A stretch of DNA of 64,000 nucleotides, taken from the NCBI RefSeq assembly GCF_039522605.1, contig NZ_BAAADS010000010.1, positions 1-64,000 of the forward strand. Reading direction: 5' to 3'. Positions within the stretch are counted from its first letter, which is position 1. The number at the start of each line of letters is the position of its first letter. Made by a program: the position numbers and the translations under genes. The DNA is from Lentibacillus siamensis. Lineage in GTDB: Bacteria; Bacillota; Bacilli; Bacillales; Amphibacillaceae. The notes beneath the pieces are model-generated. The model saw only the letters and a list, made by a program, of their open reading frames with translations. It had not been told where the DNA came from and did no database searches. Shown piece by piece: positions 61,170-64,000 of the stretch.

Positions 61170-62246
61170 GTGAATGTAACCAGAATAAACGCTTCTTCAA
61201 AAACGTATTATGTTTATGTTGGCGAAGGTCTCAGAACAAAGGTTGAGGAATTTTTACCGAAAACATATTCTTCCATTTTAATCGTTACGGATAATCTGGT
61301 GGCTGGCCACTACCTGGAAGACATTGAACATAATTTTGACAATGAACGTGTTTATACGGCAATTATTGAGAATGGAGAAGAGTCGAAATCAATTGAAATG
61401 TTTCATCAACTTCAAACGAAAGCAATTGATTGCGGACTGGATAGAAAATCATTAATTGTAGCGCTGGGCGGCGGTGTTGTTGGTGATTTGGCAGGGTTTG
61501 TTGCAGCAACATATATGCGTGGTATCGATTTTATTCAAATGCCTACGACCATCCTGGCACACGACAGTAGTGTGGGCGGGAAAGTGGCAATCAATCATGA
61601 AAAAGGGAAAAACTTAATCGGAAATTTCTATTCACCTGCAGCGGTGATTTATGATGTCGATACACTGAAATCGTTAAACCAAAAAGAGTTCAGGTCCGGA
61701 TATGCGGAATTGGTCAAAGAAGCCTTGATTGCTGACGGGACATTTTTCAACACACTGATGTCCGTTAACTTGTCTGATTTAAACAATACAACCATTGCGG
61801 ATCATATCAATCAAGGAATAACAATAAAAGCAGAGGTAGTTGAAGCAGACGAGAGAGAAGCTGGAATACGAAAATATTTGAATTTTGGTCATACATTCGG
61901 GCATGCATTGGAGGCATTGCAAGGCTATCATGGCTTCTCACATGGTGAGGCAGTAGCAGTCGGACTGCTTTTTGCATTTCAGGTTAGTGAGGAAACATTT
62001 TCTATCAGGTTGCCATTTGAACGATTGTTTTCCTGGCTCCGATCAAATGGTTATCCATTACAACTACCGGAATTGGATTCAAAGCACATGTTAAGTAAAA
62101 TGAAACTTGATAAAAAAACAGAAGGCAAAAAAGTTCAAATGGTGCTTTTACAGTCAATTGCCCAGCCGATAACGGTTGAAATCAGCGATGATGATCTATT
62201 GAGGCATATTGAATTATTTAAGAAAACATTATCAGGCAGATTTTAA
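61170..62246 (+). CDS. aroB: 3-dehydroquinate synthase
   Basis: AroB cyclises DAHP to 3-dehydroquinate in the shikimate pathway. The 358-residue protein shows the NAD-binding LGGGVVGDLAGFVAATYMRG and metal ligands in GYAELVKEAL, NFGHTFGHALE and HGEAVAVG. The GTG start immediately follows the aroC stop, with AAGGTG 8 bases upstream. aroH and the trp genes that follow in B. subtilis are absent; hisC comes next. Confidence 0.95.
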   Translation: MNVTRINASSKTYYVYVGEGLRTKVEEFLPKTYSSILIVTDNLVAGHYLEDIEHNFDNERVYTAIIENGEESKSIEMFHQLQTKAIDCGLDRKSLIVALGGGVVGDLAGFVAATYMRGIDFIQMPTTILAHDSSVGGKVAINHEKGKNLIGNFYSPAAVIYDVDTLKSLNQKEFRSGYAELVKEALIADGTFFNTLMSVNLSDLNNTTIADHINQGITIKAEVVEADEREAGIRKYLNFGHTFGHALEALQGYHGFSHGEAVAVGLLFAFQVSEETFSIRLPFERLFSWLRSNGYPLQLPELDSKHMLSKMKLDKKTEGKKVQMVLLQSIAQPITVEISDDDLLRHIELFKKTLSGRF

Positions 62247-62269
62247 GTAAAGGACAGGTGAGGACTGGG

Positions 62270-63373
62270 ATGGATACTAAACAAATTATAAATGAGTTAA
62301 CACCATATAAACCGGGCAAGCAAATTCATGAGGTCAAGGAAATGTATGGATTGGACCGCATCGTAAAACTGGCGTCAAATGAAAATCCATTCGGTTATAC
62401 AAAAAAACTTGATAATCTGAACGCATTTTCACCATCCTTTGAGGTTTATCCAGATGGATATACAGCAGAATTACGAAGTGCCTTGGCAAAAAGATTAAAT
62501 GTTGATGAAAGTCAGCTTGTTTTTGGAAATGGATCTGATGAAATTGTCCAGTCTATCTGTCGTGCATTTCTGTATCCGGGAGTCAATACTGTTATGGCGG
62601 TACCGACATTTCCTCAATATAAGCATAACGCGCGCATCGAGGGAGCGGATGTTAGGGAAGTGCCGGTTGTAAATGGCTACCACGATCTGCAGGGAATGCT
62701 TGATGCTATTGATGAGGAGACAAATGTGGTTTGGCTGTGTTCACCGAATAATCCAACCGGCTGTGCCATCCCTCATGACGATTTCTATAACTTTCTGGAT
62801 CAATGTCCGGATGATGTGCTTGTAGTACTGGATGAAGCTTATTATGAATATTTGGATGAAAAGAAAGACCTTGATACAGTGGAAAATTTGCCGCAATACA
62901 AGAATCTGATTGTACTGAGAACCTTTTCAAAAGCATATGGGCTGGCAGGTTTGCGAATTGGGTACGGAATTGGAAACCCGGATTTGGTTGCAAAACTGGA
63001 TGTTGTCAGAGGACCGTTCAATACATCATCCATTGCACAAAAAGCTGCTTTAATTGCTATGGAAGATGATACGTTTATCGCTGACAGTGTTTCTCGAAAT
63101 AAAAAGATCAAAAAAGAGTTTCAACAATTTCTGGACACCATTGATTGGCAATATTATGAGTCAGAAACTAATTTTTTATTTATTTCCACACCGATAAACA
63201 GTAATGATGTGTTCCAATACATTCTGAAGCAAGGCTTTATTGTTCGTCCGCTCGAAGGTCTTGGGTGTCCGAATGCAATCCGGGTCACAATTGGCAAAGA
63301 ATCGGATATGAAAGAATTACAGTCCATTATTTTACAGTTGAACAACAAAGTAATCGAGGCGAATCGATCTTGA
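62270..63373 (+). CDS. hisC: Histidinol-phosphate aminotransferase
   Basis: This PLP enzyme serves histidine synthesis and, in Bacillus, also aromatic amino acid transamination, which explains its place between aro and tyrA genes. The 367-residue protein has KLASNENPFGYT, SPNNPTGCAI and the PLP lysine in RTFSKAYGLAGLRIGYGI. GGTGAGG precedes the ATG at 62270. Its stop overlaps the tyrA TTG. Confidence 0.94.
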   Translation: MDTKQIINELTPYKPGKQIHEVKEMYGLDRIVKLASNENPFGYTKKLDNLNAFSPSFEVYPDGYTAELRSALAKRLNVDESQLVFGNGSDEIVQSICRAFLYPGVNTVMAVPTFPQYKHNARIEGADVREVPVVNGYHDLQGMLDAIDEETNVVWLCSPNNPTGCAIPHDDFYNFLDQCPDDVLVVLDEAYYEYLDEKKDLDTVENLPQYKNLIVLRTFSKAYGLAGLRIGYGIGNPDLVAKLDVVRGPFNTSSIAQKAALIAMEDDTFIADSVSRNKKIKKEFQQFLDTIDWQYYESETNFLFISTPINSNDVFQYILKQGFIVRPLEGLGCPNAIRVTIGKESDMKELQSIILQLNNKVIEANRS

Positions 63374-64000
63374 AACGAACAATATTCATCATTGGCCTGG
63401 GTCTGATTGGTGGTTCTCTGGCCAAAAGTCTTAAAAACGACAGCAATAATTATATAATAGGATTCGATTCGGATATGCGAAGCGTTGAGCTTGCTCGGAA
63501 CAACAATTTTATCGATGCTTCCTGTGAGGATATTACGGTGTCTGCACAGGAGGCCGATATCATTATTTTGGGTACACCTATCAGTGAAACCATCACAATT
63601 CTTGGAAAGCTGAACAAGGTATCGTACGATCATGAAGTAATTGTGACGGATGTTTCCTCGGTTAAAACACCTGTAATGAACAAAGCCAAGATGATTACGA
63701 ATAAAAATATCAACTTTATTGGCGGTCATCCGATGGCAGGATCCCACAAACGGGGAATAACCGCAGCGAAGGAACATCTGTTCGAAAATGCCATTTATGT
63801 ACTAAGTCCGGCAGAGAGTTGCCGTTCACATTTTGTTGACGAGTTAGAAGAAGTGCTCCGTACCGTAAAAAGTAATTTTATTGTTTTGCCGGCCGAAGAT
63901 CATGACGAGATGACGGGTGTAATTTCGCATTTTCCGCATTTAATTGCATCTTCCCTGGTTCATCAGGCAAGAAAATGGCAGCACACACATGCATATATTC
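63370..64000 (+). CDS. tyrA: Prephenate dehydrogenase (partial, runs off the window)
   Basis: The first 210 codons of a NAD-dependent prephenate dehydrogenase for tyrosine synthesis are present; the window ends before the stop. The N-terminal IIGLGLIGGSLAKSL is the NAD-binding motif. GGHPMAGSHKRGITAAKEHL and the later GVISHFPHLIASSLV are active-site segments. It starts at a TTG overlapping the hisC stop (TTGA), so translation is coupled. The order matches hisC-tyrA of B. subtilis, where aroE follows. Confidence 0.93.
   Translation, partial: MKRTIFIIGLGLIGGSLAKSLKNDSNNYIIGFDSDMRSVELARNNNFIDASCEDITVSAQEADIIILGTPISETITILGKLNKVSYDHEVIVTDVSSVKTPVMNKAKMITNKNINFIGGHPMAGSHKRGITAAKEHLFENAIYVLSPAESCRSHFVDELEEVLRTVKSNFIVLPAEDHDEMTGVISHFPHLIASSLVHQARKWQHTHAYI

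Overview
The window is AT-rich, gene-dense chromosomal DNA from an endospore-forming member of the Bacillaceae. Spore genes (spoIIM, the spoIIA operon, spoVAA/AB/AF, spmAB, two sporulation-type D,D-carboxypeptidases, sleB-ypeB, spoVIF, spoIVA), bacillithiol-type ypdA, menaquinone genes and gene order closely following Bacillus subtilis from the nudF-fur-spoIIA region to the hbs-aro-tyrA region all point there. The intergenic repeats and protein sequences suggest the halophilic/alkaliphilic branch (Virgibacillus, Oceanobacillus, Lentibacillus), but the genus is an inference. No rRNA, tRNA, CRISPR array, prophage or transposase gene was seen.

Layout: 0-3 kb, aldo/keto reductase, NudF and an EndoQ-like nuclease; 3-6.4 kb, spoIIM, a repeat element, fur behind a PerR/Fur-type control region, yqzK and xerD; 6.4-9.8 kb, a nucleoside salvage operon (deoB-pupG-pdp); 10-15.5 kb, dacF, the sigma-F operon and a reduced spoVA cluster; 15.6-19.9 kb, lysA, ppiB, ribT, scpAB and two very small membrane-peptide genes; 20-29 kb, dacB-spmA-spmB-rluB-resABCDE (spore maturation, cytochrome c maturation and the ResDE redox system); 29-30.4 kb, a cobalamin-riboswitch transport module; 30.5-32.2 kb, sigX-rsiX; 32.4-42.2 kb, fer, ypbB-recS-ypbD, a large catalase, ypbH, gudB and ypdA; 42.3-47 kb, a second repeat element, asparaginase, prsW, sleB-ypeB; 47-55.7 kb, cmk-plsC-ypfD, der-gpsA-spoVIF-yphE-yphF-spoIVA; 55.8-64 kb, hbs, heptaprenyl diphosphate/menaquinone genes, ndk and aroC-aroB-hisC-tyrA (tyrA is cut by the window end).

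The coding content is conserved and I found no convincing wholly new system. The points worth a second look are departures from the usual arrangement and regulatory DNA: a cobalamin riboswitch driving a transcobalamin-like (DUF4430) lipoprotein and an ECF S component; a spoVA cluster lacking spoVAC-AD-AE; loss of mtrAB, cheR, aroH and trp from the hbs-tyrA block and of ribDEAH beside ribT; two repeat elements with matching terminal inverted repeats; an exact 21-bp periodic degenerate repeat at the left edge; a perfect cre motif upstream of gudB; PerR- and Fur-like boxes around the fur promoter; and hairpins at the start codon of der and in the ypbB leader.

Functional themes: forespore and mother-cell gene expression (SigF, SpoIIM, SpoIVA, SpmAB, SpoVA), spore germination (SleB/YpeB, SpoVAF), redox and iron balance (Fur, ResABCDE, YpdA, catalase, ferredoxin), envelope stress (SigX/RsiX, PrsW), chromosome maintenance (XerD, ScpAB, HU, RecS) and aromatic amino acid and menaquinone supply. 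Start codons were chosen from ribosome-binding-site spacing and remembered family lengths; no database search was run.
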